38,614 bases of DNA from the NCBI GenBank assembly GCA_035509415.1, contig DATJLQ010000019.1, positions 1-38,614 of the forward strand. The letters are read 5' to 3'. The stretch comes from DATJLQ01 sp035509415 (GTDB lineage: Bacteria; Pseudomonadota; Alphaproteobacteria; JACZXZ01). Position numbers and translations under genes: made by a program. Below the pieces are notes generated by a model. That model was not told the origin of the DNA. It did not search any database and worked only from the letters and a program-made list of their open reading frames with translations. Below, piece after piece: positions 7,560 through 15,225 of this stretch (its first letter is position 1; the number at the start of each line of letters is the position of its first letter).

Positions 7560-7898
7560 ATGAAACGGGTCGTCGCGATCATCAAGCCCTTCAAGCTCGA
7601 CGAGGTGCGCGAGGCGCTCGCCGGAATCGGCGTCGAGGGGATCACGGTGACCGAGGTCAAGGGCTGCGGCAGGCAGAACGGGCAAAGCGAGATCTATCGC
7701 GGCGACGAAGACGGCGTGAGCCTGCTGCCCAAGATCATGCTCGAGGTGGTGGCGCCGGATGGCGCCGCCGAGACGGTCGCCGATACGATCGCGCGCCACG
7801 CCGCGACGGGGAGGATCGGCGACGGCAAGATCTTCTTCGTCGAGGTCGCGCAGGCGGTGCGCATCCGCACCGGCGAGCGCGACGGCGCCGCACTCTAG
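7560..7898 (+). CDS. glnK: PII nitrogen regulatory protein (GlnK/GlnB family) lacking Tyr51
   Basis: This 112-residue protein has the canonical PII length and starts MKRVVAIIKPFKLDEVREAL. The ATG at 7560 is chosen over upstream in-frame starts because it gives this exact family start and has GGAAGGGG before it. The second signature, TGRIGDGKIFFVEV, is intact, so ATP/2-oxoglutarate binding should be retained. PII senses energy and 2-oxoglutarate and blocks Amt channels by inserting its T-loop. The T-loop here reads YRGDEDGVSLLPK: Tyr46 is present, but position 51, normally the uridylylated Tyr, is Asp. GlnD could therefore not modify it at the usual site. It is followed 69 bp later by amt2, and this classic glnK-amt pair is almost certainly one operon. 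Confidence 0.95.
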   Translation: MKRVVAIIKPFKLDEVREALAGIGVEGITVTEVKGCGRQNGQSEIYRGDEDGVSLLPKIMLEVVAPDGAAETVADTIARHAATGRIGDGKIFFVEVAQAVRIRTGERDGAAL

Positions 7899-7967
7899 CC
7901 CGGGCGGACGCGCCGAGCGGCATCGGCACGACGCGAATCTTTCATTGAGGTATCGAAGGTGGTTTCC

Positions 7968-9362
7968 ATGATCCAAGCGATGAAAAAAGAATCCGGCACG
8001 GGATCGCTCGTCCGGCTCGCGAGTCTCGCGGTCATGTCGATCGCAGCGCTCGCGGCGCTCGATCCCGCGGCCCTCGCGCAGACGGCGCCCGCCGCCGCAC
8101 CCGCGGTCAAGATCGATTCGGGCGACACGGCCTGGATGCTGACCTCGGTCGCCCTCGTGCTCATGATGACGATCCCGGGCTTGGCCCTGTTCTACGGCGG
8201 CATGGTGCGCAAGAAGAACGTGCTCTCGACGGTGATGCAAAGCTTCGCCATCACCTGCCTCGTGACCGTGCTCTGGATGATCGTTAACTATTCGACCGCG
8301 TTCACCGCCGCGACCCCGTTCCTCGGCGGCTTCAGCCGCACCTTCCTCCAGGGCGTCTCGAGCGACATTTCGGGCAAGCTCGCGCCGTCCGTGAACAGCC
8401 TCGCGCCGACCATCCCGGAGATGGTCTACATGTGCTTCCAGATGACGTTCGCGATCATCACGCCGGCGCTCATCGCGGGCTCGTTCGCCGAGCGCATGAA
8501 GTTCTCGTCGATGATGTGGTTCATGGGCCTGTGGGCGACCTTCGTCTACGCGCCCATCGCGCATTGGGTCTGGGGTCCGGACGGATTCCTCTCGAGCGGC
8601 AACGACAAGGCGATGGTGCACGTGCTCGACTTCGCGGGCGGCACGGTGGTGCACATCAACTCGGGCGTCGCGGGCCTCGTGACGGCGCTGGTGCTCGGGA
8701 AGCGCCGGGGTCTGGGGGTCGACAACATGGCGCCCCACAATCTCGTCCTCACCCTGATCGGCGCCTCGCTGCTTTGGGTCGGCTGGTTCGGCTTCAACGC
8801 GGGCTCGGCGGTGAGTGCCGGGCTCCAGGCGGGCATGGCGATGACGGTGACCCAGATCGCGACCGCGGCGGCCGGCCTCTCGTGGCTGTTCGTCGAATGG
8901 ATGATCAAGGGGAAGCCGAGCGTGCTCGGCATCTGCTCGGGTGCCGTCGCGGGCCTGGTCGCGATCACGCCGGCCTCGGGCTTCGTCGGCCCGGCCGGCG
9001 GACTCGTGATCGGCATCGTCGCGGGCGCCGTGTGCTATTGCGGCGCCGTGTGGGTCAAGGGCCTGTTCGGCTACGACGACGCGCTCGATGCGTTCGGCGT
9101 GCACGCGATCGGCGGCATCGCTGGAGCGCTTCTCACCGGCGTGTTCGCGATCAAGGAATATGGCGGCACCGCGGGCCTGATCGAGGGCAATGCGGGCCAG
9201 GTGCTGAACCAGGCGATCGGCATCTGCATCGTGATCGCCTACGACGCGATCGTGACCCTCATCATCCTCAAGGTGCTCGACGCCATCATGGGCTTGCGCG
9301 TCTCGGACGAGGCCGAGCGCGAGGGCCTCGACATCTCGCTCCATGGCGAGGTGGTGCAGTAG
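7968..9362 (+). CDS. amt: Ammonium transporter, Amt family (second copy, with signal peptide)
   Basis: This 464-residue Amt channel is paired with glnK. The N-terminus carries a signal-peptide-like stretch ending in PAALAQ, followed by an Ala/Pro linker and the first mature helix with TIPGLALFYGGMVRKKN, as in AmtB-type proteins. The pore histidines sit in GGTVVHINSG and FGVHAIGGIAG. The C-terminal tail (GLDISLHGEVVQ) resembles the PII-responsive tail. The ATG at 7968 is favoured by GAAGG about 9 bp upstream; a GTG at 7959 is in frame but close to that site. It probably shares the sigma-54-like promoter before glnK, and a clear terminator follows. Two Amt paralogues in one locus may serve different affinities or be differently controlled by PII. 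Confidence 0.95.
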   Translation: MIQAMKKESGTGSLVRLASLAVMSIAALAALDPAALAQTAPAAAPAVKIDSGDTAWMLTSVALVLMMTIPGLALFYGGMVRKKNVLSTVMQSFAITCLVTVLWMIVNYSTAFTAATPFLGGFSRTFLQGVSSDISGKLAPSVNSLAPTIPEMVYMCFQMTFAIITPALIAGSFAERMKFSSMMWFMGLWATFVYAPIAHWVWGPDGFLSSGNDKAMVHVLDFAGGTVVHINSGVAGLVTALVLGKRRGLGVDNMAPHNLVLTLIGASLLWVGWFGFNAGSAVSAGLQAGMAMTVTQIATAAAGLSWLFVEWMIKGKPSVLGICSGAVAGLVAITPASGFVGPAGGLVIGIVAGAVCYCGAVWVKGLFGYDDALDAFGVHAIGGIAGALLTGVFAIKEYGGTAGLIEGNAGQVLNQAIGICIVIAYDAIVTLIILKVLDAIMGLRVSDEAEREGLDISLHGEVVQ

Positions 9363-9390
9363 CGCGCCGCGGGCTTTCGATCAGGGGGTT

Positions 9391-9428
9391 GGCGGCCCGG
9401 GCTCGTCGGCTCGGGCCGCCTTCTTTTT
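9391..9428 (+). terminator. Rho-independent terminator after amt2
   Basis: The arms GGCGGCCCGGGC (9391-9402) and GCTCGGGCCGCC (9409-9420) pair with one mismatch and are followed by TTCTTTTT. It lies 28 bp after the amt2 stop and ends the glnK-amt2 operon. Confidence 0.85.
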
Positions 9429-9548
9429 GCGCGCCCGAAGAGAGCTCGCCTTGAAGGCGTCCAGTTGAGCGTCCCGGAGCCGGCCATTGCCGAATCGCAA
9501 AAAGGCGCAGGATTCCGCCCTTTTTTCTCCTTCCGGCAGTGCTTGCCC

Positions 9549-9576
9549 TTGACAGGGAAAATTTCTGTGATATAGC
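9549..9576 (+). promoter_or_regulatory. Sigma-70-type promoter of the amidase gene
   Basis: A perfect TTGACA (9549-9554), a 16-bp spacer and TATAGC (9571-9576) form a strong housekeeping promoter. Transcription would begin around 9583, only about 3 bases before the ATG at 9586, so the mRNA would be essentially leaderless. Confidence 0.7.
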
Positions 9577-9585
9577 CAGAATCTC

Positions 9586-10413
9586 ATGAAGAGACGGGCG
9601 CTTATAAAATATTTCTCAAGTGCTGCGTTAGCCCCGATCCTGCTCGGGACCGGCCTGTCCGGCCGCGCCCGCGCGAACCAGCCCTTTCCCGTACCGCTCC
9701 CGGTGCCGCCGCCGCGCCTCAAGGCCGCGCGCTGCATCGTGATCGATCCTGGCCATGGCGGGATCGACCCCGGCGCCATCGGCCGCTCGGGCGTCGAGGA
9801 AAAGCACATCGTGCTCGCGATCGGGCTCGCCTTCGCCGAGGAGCTCGAGCGCCTGACCGGCGCCAAGGTCCATCTGACGCGCGAGAACGACCGGTTCCTC
9901 CCGCTCGAGGAGCGGGTCCAGATCGCCCAGGGCCTCAAGGCCGACCTGTTCGTCTCGGTGCATGCCGATTCGGCGCCCGAGCGCGTCGCGCGCGGCCTTT
10001 CGATCTACACGCTCTCGGAGCATGCCTCGGACCGGCTCGCGGCGGCCCTCGCGACCAGCGAGAACCGGGTCGATTCGCTCTATGGCGTCAACCTCGCCGG
10101 CATGAGCAAGAGCGTCGCCTCGATCCTGGTGGATCTGGCGCGGCGCGAGACGCTCAATCGCTCGATCACGCTCCAGCGCGACCTCATCGCGGGCCTCGAG
10201 GGCCGCACGCGCCTCCTGGAGCGGCCGGCACGCGCGGCCAATTTCGCCGTGCTGCGCTCGCCCGAGGTGCCGGCGATGCTGATCGAGAACGGTTTCCTCT
10301 CAAACCCCCAGGACGAGGCGCTGCTCAGCACCGCCAAATACCGCCAGCGCCTCGCGACCCTGCTCGCGCACACCCTCGCCAATTCCTTCTCCGCCTGGGC
10401 CGAGGCGACCTGA
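9586..10413 (+). CDS. N-acetylmuramoyl-L-alanine amidase (Amidase_3, AmiC-type)
   Basis: This 275-residue periplasmic zinc hydrolase cleaves the amide between N-acetylmuramic acid and the peptide stem, as in daughter-cell separation and cell-wall turnover. The N-terminus MKRRALIKYF plus a hydrophobic stretch and ARA is a signal peptide (about 30 residues), though it lacks the full twin-arginine motif. The Amidase_3 domain starts at CIVIDPGHGGIDPG (zinc ligand H57), continues with GVEEKH (zinc ligand Glu, about residue 71) and LFVSVHADS (zinc His), and ends with PAMLIENGFLSNPQDE. The N-terminal AMIN domain seen in many AmiC proteins is absent, so it is a minimal form. The next gene, ftsK, also works in division. 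Confidence 0.92.
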   Translation: MKRRALIKYFSSAALAPILLGTGLSGRARANQPFPVPLPVPPPRLKAARCIVIDPGHGGIDPGAIGRSGVEEKHIVLAIGLAFAEELERLTGAKVHLTRENDRFLPLEERVQIAQGLKADLFVSVHADSAPERVARGLSIYTLSEHASDRLAAALATSENRVDSLYGVNLAGMSKSVASILVDLARRETLNRSITLQRDLIAGLEGRTRLLERPARAANFAVLRSPEVPAMLIENGFLSNPQDEALLSTAKYRQRLATLLAHTLANSFSAWAEAT

Positions 10414-10545
10414 GCCGGGCCGTCTCCAGCGCCCCCGAGTCGCGAAAATCGGAACAAAGATGAAACCCGAGGATGGCACCGCATCCCTTTGTGGACTCGG
10501 CGAAATCGGGCCCCGACATGCGGTAGGCGTCGGGCGCGCAAGCGC

Positions 10546-10574
10546 TTGTTTCCAAAGCCGTCTCACGCTACAAT
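10546..10574 (+). promoter_or_regulatory. Candidate sigma-70 promoter of ftsK
   Basis: TTGTTT (10546-10551), a 17-bp spacer and TACAAT (10569-10574) lie in the 304-bp gap between the amidase gene and ftsK. A start near 10581 would give a leader of about 137 bases that contains the 15-bp repeats. The -35 match is only partial. Confidence 0.45.
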
Positions 10575-10638
10575 CGTTTTCGTTTTGTACCGGCCGCGAT
10601 CGCGGTAGATCGGGCGGCCGGACAGGCGGGCAAGCGGT

Positions 10639-10698
10639 GGGCATAGGGCGCTCAGGCACAAGACGCTTAGGCGTGGGGCGCCCGGGCACAGGGCATAG
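10639..10698 (+). repeat. Four imperfect 15-bp tandem repeats in the ftsK leader
   Basis: Consecutive units are GGGCATAGGGCGCTC, AGGCACAAGACGCTT, AGGCGTGGGGCGCCC and GGGCACAGGGCATAG. They end 19 bp before the ftsK ATG. The rest of the 304-bp gap holds the candidate promoter and nothing else I can identify. Confidence 0.6.
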
Positions 10699-10717
10699 GG
10701 CAATCGGGGACTAATCC

Positions 10718-13210
10718 ATGGCGCGTGCGATAGCGCAGCGGTCGAGACCGGCGAGCCAGCGCATGACGTTGCTGCCGCCCGCGGTGGCGCAATTCCTGCG
10801 CCGGCGTTTGGCGGAGCTCGGCGGCGCGGCGCTTTTGGCGCTCGGCCTCGCGACGCTCCTGGCGCTCGCGAGCTATCACGGCGCCGATCCTTCCTTCAAC
10901 CACGCGGTCGCGCGCGCGCCGCTCAACCTTCTGGGCGTACCGGGCGCCTATGGCGCCGACCTCCTGCTTCAGAGCCTCGGCCTTGCCGCAGCACCACTGG
11001 CCGCGATGCTGGTGGTCTGGGGCTGGCGTCTCGCGGCCCATCAGGGCTTGCGCCGAGCCCTCCTGCGTACGGTGCTGCTGGCTCCCATGGTGCTGCTGGG
11101 TGCGATCGCTTTCGCGGCACTGCCGACGCCCGCGAGCTGGCCGCTCGCGTCCGGTCTCGGCGGCTTCGCGGGCTCGCTCGCCCTCGGGCGGCTCCTCGCG
11201 ATGGCGCAGCTCGCCGATCTGAGCGTCGCCGTACGCGGCTTGGGCTTCGCCATGGCGTTGCCGGCGGCCGCCTTGTTCGTCTACGGCCTGGGCTACAGCT
11301 GGCGCGAATGGCTCGGCTTCGCGCGCCGCCTCGCCTGGCTCGCGACCCACGGCCGGCGCAACGCCACGACGCGTGTCTCGAGCGGCGTCGGCACCGGCCT
11401 CGGCTGGCTCCGCAGCGGCGCCGAGCGCTTGGGCGCGCGCCGCGGCCCGGTGATCGAGCACGGCATGGAGCGCGACGCCGACGACGCGGCGGAGCCGACC
11501 CTCGGACGCGCCCAGCGGCGCCGCGCGGGCGAGCGCGTCGAGCCCGAATTCGCGTCGTCGCTCGACGATGAGGACGGCACCGAGCCCGGCGTCCGGCGCG
11601 ACGCGCTGGGCGATCTCGAGATCGCGCCGCGCGCGGCCGCGACCCCGCAGCGCAAGCGCGCGTCGCGCGCGAAGCAGGCGACCCTCGATCTCGACACCGG
11701 CGAGGATTACGAGATTCCGCCTCTCGATCTCCTGGGCCTTCCCGCCGACGCGCGGCCCGAAGTGGTCGACGAGCAGGCGCTCGCCGCCAATGCGCGCCTC
11801 CTCGAATCGGTGCTTGAGGATTTCGGCGTCAAGGGCAAGATCGTGAAGGTGCGGCCCGGCCCGGTCGTGACCCTCTACGAGCTCGAGCCCGCGCCCGGCA
11901 CCAAGTCCGCGCGCGTCATCAGCCTCGCCGACGACATCGCGCGCTCGATGAGCGCCGTCTCGGTGCGCGTCGCGGTCGTGCCGGGGCGCAACGTGCTCGG
12001 CATCGAGCTCCCCAACGTGCGGCGCGAGACGGTCTATCTGCGCGAGCTCTTGGCGTCCGAAGTCTATGAGCGCACGGCGGCCAAATTGACGCTCGTGCTC
12101 GGGAAGGACATCGGCGGTGCCCCCGTGATCGTCGATCTCGCGCGCATGCCGCACTTGCTCGTGGCGGGCACCACCGGCTCCGGGAAGTCGGTCGCGATCA
12201 ACACCATGATCCTGTCGCTGCTCTATCGTCTGCCGCCGAGCGAATGCCGCTTCATCATGATCGATCCGAAGATGCTCGAGCTTTCGGTCTATGACGGCAT
12301 TCCCCATCTCCTCACCGAGGTGGTGACCGAGCCCAAGAAGGCGATCGTGGCGCTCAAATGGACCGTGCGCGAGATGGAGAACCGCTACCGCGCCATGTCG
12401 ACCCTCGGCGTGCGCAACATCGCGGGCTACAACCTCCGCCTCCAGGAGGCGCGCCGCAAAGGCGAGACGCTGAAGCGCCGGGTCCAGACCGGCTTCGACG
12501 CCGAGACCGGCAAGCCCCAGTTCGAGGAGCAGCCGCTCGACCTGGCGGCGCTTCCCTACATCGTGGTCGTGGTCGACGAGTTCGCGGATCTGATGCTGGT
12601 CGCGGGCAAGGAGATCGAGGCCGCGATCCAGCGCCTCTCGCAGATGGCGCGCGCCGCCGGCATCCATCTCATCATGGCGACCCAGCGCCCCTCGGTCGAC
12701 GTCATCACCGGCACCATCAAGGCCAACTTCCCGACCCGCGTCTCGTTCCAGGTCACCTCGCGCATCGACAGCCGCACCATCCTGGGCGAATCCGGCGCCG
12801 AGCAGCTCCTGGGCCAGGGCGACATGCTCTACATGGCGGGCGGCGGCCGGATCAGCCGCGTTCACGGCCCGTTCGTGCGCGACGACGAGGTCGAGGCGGT
12901 GGTCGGCTTCTTGAAAGAGCAGGGGGAGCCGAATTATATCGAGGACGTCACCGAGGACGAGGAGGACGGGTTCGCGCCCGGCTTCGACGAAGGCGGTGGC
13001 TCGGGCGACGAGCTTTACGACCGGGCGGTCGCCCTCGTGTGCCGGGAGCGCAAGGCGTCCACCAGCTTCGTGCAGCGCTACCTCCAGATCGGCTACAACC
13101 GGGCGGCGCGTATCATCGAGCGCATGGAGGCCGAGGGCGTGGTGACGCCGGCGAACCATGTCGGCAAGCGCGAAGTGCTCGGCCGCAACATCGACGACCC
13201 GGACGCTTGA
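10718..13210 (+). CDS. ftsK: DNA translocase FtsK
   Basis: This 830-residue FtsK/SpoIIIE motor couples chromosome segregation to septum closure. The N-terminal 190 residues contain several hydrophobic helices that anchor it at the division site. An Arg/Glu-rich linker (about 200-330) follows, then the alpha/beta motor. Walker A GTTGSGKS is at residues 484-491 and Walker B VVVVDEFADL has its catalytic Asp-Glu at 620-621. ATQRPSVDVITGTIKANFPT is the usual sequence after it. The last 70 residues form the gamma winged helix that reads KOPS/SRS polarity sites (STSFVQRYLQIGYNRAARII). Length and domain order are complete. lolA starts about 110 bp downstream, the usual alphaproteobacterial order. Confidence 0.97.
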   Translation: MARAIAQRSRPASQRMTLLPPAVAQFLRRRLAELGGAALLALGLATLLALASYHGADPSFNHAVARAPLNLLGVPGAYGADLLLQSLGLAAAPLAAMLVVWGWRLAAHQGLRRALLRTVLLAPMVLLGAIAFAALPTPASWPLASGLGGFAGSLALGRLLAMAQLADLSVAVRGLGFAMALPAAALFVYGLGYSWREWLGFARRLAWLATHGRRNATTRVSSGVGTGLGWLRSGAERLGARRGPVIEHGMERDADDAAEPTLGRAQRRRAGERVEPEFASSLDDEDGTEPGVRRDALGDLEIAPRAAATPQRKRASRAKQATLDLDTGEDYEIPPLDLLGLPADARPEVVDEQALAANARLLESVLEDFGVKGKIVKVRPGPVVTLYELEPAPGTKSARVISLADDIARSMSAVSVRVAVVPGRNVLGIELPNVRRETVYLRELLASEVYERTAAKLTLVLGKDIGGAPVIVDLARMPHLLVAGTTGSGKSVAINTMILSLLYRLPPSECRFIMIDPKMLELSVYDGIPHLLTEVVTEPKKAIVALKWTVREMENRYRAMSTLGVRNIAGYNLRLQEARRKGETLKRRVQTGFDAETGKPQFEEQPLDLAALPYIVVVVDEFADLMLVAGKEIEAAIQRLSQMARAAGIHLIMATQRPSVDVITGTIKANFPTRVSFQVTSRIDSRTILGESGAEQLLGQGDMLYMAGGGRISRVHGPFVRDDEVEAVVGFLKEQGEPNYIEDVTEDEEDGFAPGFDEGGGSGDELYDRAVALVCRERKASTSFVQRYLQIGYNRAARIIERMEAEGVVTPANHVGKREVLGRNIDDPDA

Positions 13211-13308
13211 TCCAAAACGGGGCTGGCGCCGCGCCGAACCCCGCGGCGGATCCCGGGACCCAAGGCCCGGGCGCCGCGAAGCGCCGTTACGTCATTGGGA
13301 TGAAGGAG

Positions 13309-13332
13309 TGCCGCACGACATGCCGCACGACA
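13309..13332 (+). repeat. 12-bp tandem duplication covering the lolA start codon
   Basis: TGCCGCACGACA is repeated directly (13309-13320 and 13321-13332), so the frame reads GTG-Pro-His-Asp then ATG-Pro-His-Asp. Either could initiate. GAAGGAG at 13302-13308 fits the ATG at 13320 best. Confidence 0.7.
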
Positions 13333-13982
13333 TAAAGCCATCGAAGCGCATCGCGGCATTGCTCGGCGCGGCCTTGGTCGCGACGCTCGCACTCGGCGCG
13401 AGTAGCGTCGCGCGCGCGGAGGGCGAATCGAGGCTCAGCGCCGCCGACCGCGCCGACGTCGCGCGCATCGAGGCCTATCTCAATTCCATCAAGACCGTCT
13501 CGGCGCGTTTCCTCCAAACCTCGTCGGGCGGCAACGTCGTCCAAGGCACCTTCGATCTCGAGCGCCCGGGCAAGATGCGCGTGCAGTACGATCCGCCCGA
13601 TCCGCTGCTCATGATCGCGAGCGGCATCTGGCTCACGGTCTACGACCCCGAGCTCAAGCAGACGAGCTACCTGCCGATCGATTCCACGCCTGCCTATTTT
13701 CTGGTCAAGAACAAGATCGATCCCCAGGACGTGACCGTCACCAAGGTCGAGCGCGGTGCCGACTCGCTGCGCGTGACGCTGCACGAGGCGGGCCATCCGG
13801 ATCAAGGCCGGCTCACCCTCGTGTTCAGCGACAAGCCGCTCCAGCTCGAGAAATGGACCGTGATCGACGCGACCGGGAAGACCATCGACGTCGCCCTCCT
13901 CAATCCGCGTTTCGACCAGAAGATCGATCCCGATGCGTTCAAGTTCGTCGACCCCTCGCCGATGCAGCCGGGCCGGCAATAG
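13320..13982 (+). CDS. lolA: Outer-membrane lipoprotein carrier protein LolA
   Basis: This 220-residue periplasmic chaperone ferries lipoproteins from the LolCDE transporter to the outer membrane. A signal peptide spans about residues 1-32 (lysines and arginine, then LLGAALVATLALGASSVARAE). The mature part has the LolA half-barrel signatures: YLNSIKTVSARFLQTSSGG, QGTFDLERPGKMRVQYDPP, LLMIASGIWLTVYDPELKQ, and a C-terminal region ending DPDAFKFVDPSP. The start at 13320 is chosen because it gives a normal signal peptide and an 11-bp spacing from GAAGGAG; the frame extends upstream into ftsK only as shadow sequence. Proximity to ftsK is conserved in alphaproteobacteria. Confidence 0.92.
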   Translation: MPHDIKPSKRIAALLGAALVATLALGASSVARAEGESRLSAADRADVARIEAYLNSIKTVSARFLQTSSGGNVVQGTFDLERPGKMRVQYDPPDPLLMIASGIWLTVYDPELKQTSYLPIDSTPAYFLVKNKIDPQDVTVTKVERGADSLRVTLHEAGHPDQGRLTLVFSDKPLQLEKWTVIDATGKTIDVALLNPRFDQKIDPDAFKFVDPSPMQPGRQ

Positions 13983-14107
13983 ATGGCAATCACCGGGCGC
14001 GCGGCGCATGGCGCCCTCGTCCGCGGCACAGGTTGCGCCCGGGCGGTTTTGACCCGATACTTCGACGCTTCGATGACGCGCGGCCCAACGTTTCGGGCGG
14101 ACGATCG

Positions 14108-14896
14108 ATGACCCGCGAGACGGCTTTACCCCTGGTCGGGCTTCCGGCCTGCATCAAGGATCTGAACGGCGTGGCGTTCCACGCGGTGGGGGCGCGTTAT
14201 CTCGACGCCGTCGCCACCTTCGTGGGCGCGACACCCATGATCGTCCCGGCCTTGGGCGACGCCCACGACGTCGCGGGCCTGGCGCTGCGCCTCGACGGGC
14301 TGATGCTCACCGGCAGCCCCTCCAACGTCGAGCCGCGCCGCTATGGCGGATCGGCGAGCGCTCCCGGCACGCTGCACGATCCCGCGCGCGACGAGACGAC
14401 GCTGCCGCTGATCCGCGCCGCGATCGCGGCCGGCGTGCCCGTGCTCGCCATCTGCCGCGGCATCCAGGAGTTCAACGTCGCCCTCGGCGGCACGCTGCAC
14501 CAGCGCGTGTGGGAGCTCGCGGGCAAGATGGACCATCGCGGCAAGGGCGAGACGCGCGACGAGAAATACGGCCCGCGCCATCCCGTCAAGCTCGCGCGCG
14601 GCGGCTACCTCGCCGAACTGTTCGGCGCCGAGGAAGTGATCGTCAATTCGCTCCACGGCCAGGCGATCGACCGGCCGGCACCGGGCCTCGAGATCGAGGC
14701 GCTGTCGCCCGACGGCATCATCGAGGCGGTGCGCCTCAAGGACGCCCCCGCCTTCGCCCTCGGCGTGCAATGGCACCCGGAATGGAAGGCGGCCGAGAAC
14801 CCGCTTTCGCGGACCCTGTTCACGGCTTTCGGCGACGCGGTGCGCGGCCGCGCCGCCGCCCGGGCGCGCGGCCAAAGCGCCGGAATCGCAGCCTAA
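14108..14896 (+). CDS. Gamma-glutamyl-gamma-aminobutyrate hydrolase family (class I GATase-like)
   Basis: This 262-residue enzyme of the peptidase C26/PuuD family hydrolyses gamma-glutamyl amide bonds, in E. coli the one in gamma-glutamyl-GABA of putrescine breakdown. The catalytic triad is visible. The nucleophile Cys116 is in LAICRGIQEFNVALGG and the His/Glu pair is in GVQWHPEW. The substrate-pocket sequences LDGLMLTGSPSNVEP and VNSLHGQAID are typical of the family. There is no signal peptide. The start at 14108 gives MTRETALPLVGLPAC, a normal beginning for the family. No other putrescine-pathway gene is nearby, so the substrate is uncertain. It lies between lolA and a FAH-family hydrolase. 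Confidence 0.9.
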   Translation: MTRETALPLVGLPACIKDLNGVAFHAVGARYLDAVATFVGATPMIVPALGDAHDVAGLALRLDGLMLTGSPSNVEPRRYGGSASAPGTLHDPARDETTLPLIRAAIAAGVPVLAICRGIQEFNVALGGTLHQRVWELAGKMDHRGKGETRDEKYGPRHPVKLARGGYLAELFGAEEVIVNSLHGQAIDRPAPGLEIEALSPDGIIEAVRLKDAPAFALGVQWHPEWKAAENPLSRTLFTAFGDAVRGRAAARARGQSAGIAA

Positions 14897-14984
14897 AATC
14901 CTCGGCATTTCGTTTTGTCGCAAAGCCGTGCGCGGGTCGCATGGCTGCCGGTCGGGGGTGACATGGCGAAGCCGCCGCGGCGCA

Positions 14985-15115
14985 CCTATCTATGACTCGA
15001 GCGGCCGGCACCGCAAAGGCGCCGGTCGTCCGAGGACAGCTCCCCTGGTGTTCTCGGACTCCTTAATCGGAGCTTTTGAACGCCCGGTCGCCCCCCTGAC
15101 CGGGCGTTCGCTTAT
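14985..15115 (+). ncRNA. Possible small RNA or attenuator with several hairpins
   Basis: This lies in the 329-bp gap between the amidotransferase-like gene and the FAH gene. Successive elements are: GTCCGAG / CTCGGAC (15028-15034 with 15053-15059) around an 18-base loop; a small hairpin CTCC-TTAATC-GGAG followed by CTTTT; and a perfect 12-bp hairpin at 15078-15109. The AT-richer stretch in the middle stands out. I do not recognise a known RNA family and see no convincing promoter, so this is a structural suggestion only. Confidence 0.3.
15078..15109. terminator. Strong hairpin upstream of the FAH gene
   Basis: Arms GAACGCCCGGTC and GACCGGGCGTTC pair perfectly over 12 bp around an 8-base loop. 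Only GCTT follows, so it may be a terminator of a short upstream RNA or an mRNA-end structure. Confidence 0.6.
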
Positions 15116-15225
15116 GCGCAGCCGAGTCGACGCTCGCCGCGCTTGCAAATCCCGACCCCGCCCCATAGCTTGGCCGTAACGCGACGGCCGCGCCGCGCGT
15201 CTCATTCCCCGGAGCCGGAGCCGCC

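Noticed and set aside
7335..9344. 669-codon leftward frame opposite glnK and amt2
   Set aside because: Composition is Asp/His/Arg-rich shadow sequence, and both plus-strand genes are certain.
10460..10714. 84-codon frame in the ftsK leader with Gly/Arg repeats
   Set aside because: The apparent repeats come from the 15-bp DNA units. There is no ribosome-binding site and no similarity that I recognise.
10667..13159. 830-codon open frame antisense to ftsK
   Set aside because: It lies wholly opposite ftsK, its protein is Arg/His/Glu-rich with no family signature, and long antisense frames are expected in GC-rich DNA.
14897..15225. Known RNA families (6S, SRP RNA, tmRNA, tRNA) in the gap before the FAH gene
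   Set aside because: None of the conserved cores of these RNAs is visible, so I kept only an unclassified structural call.
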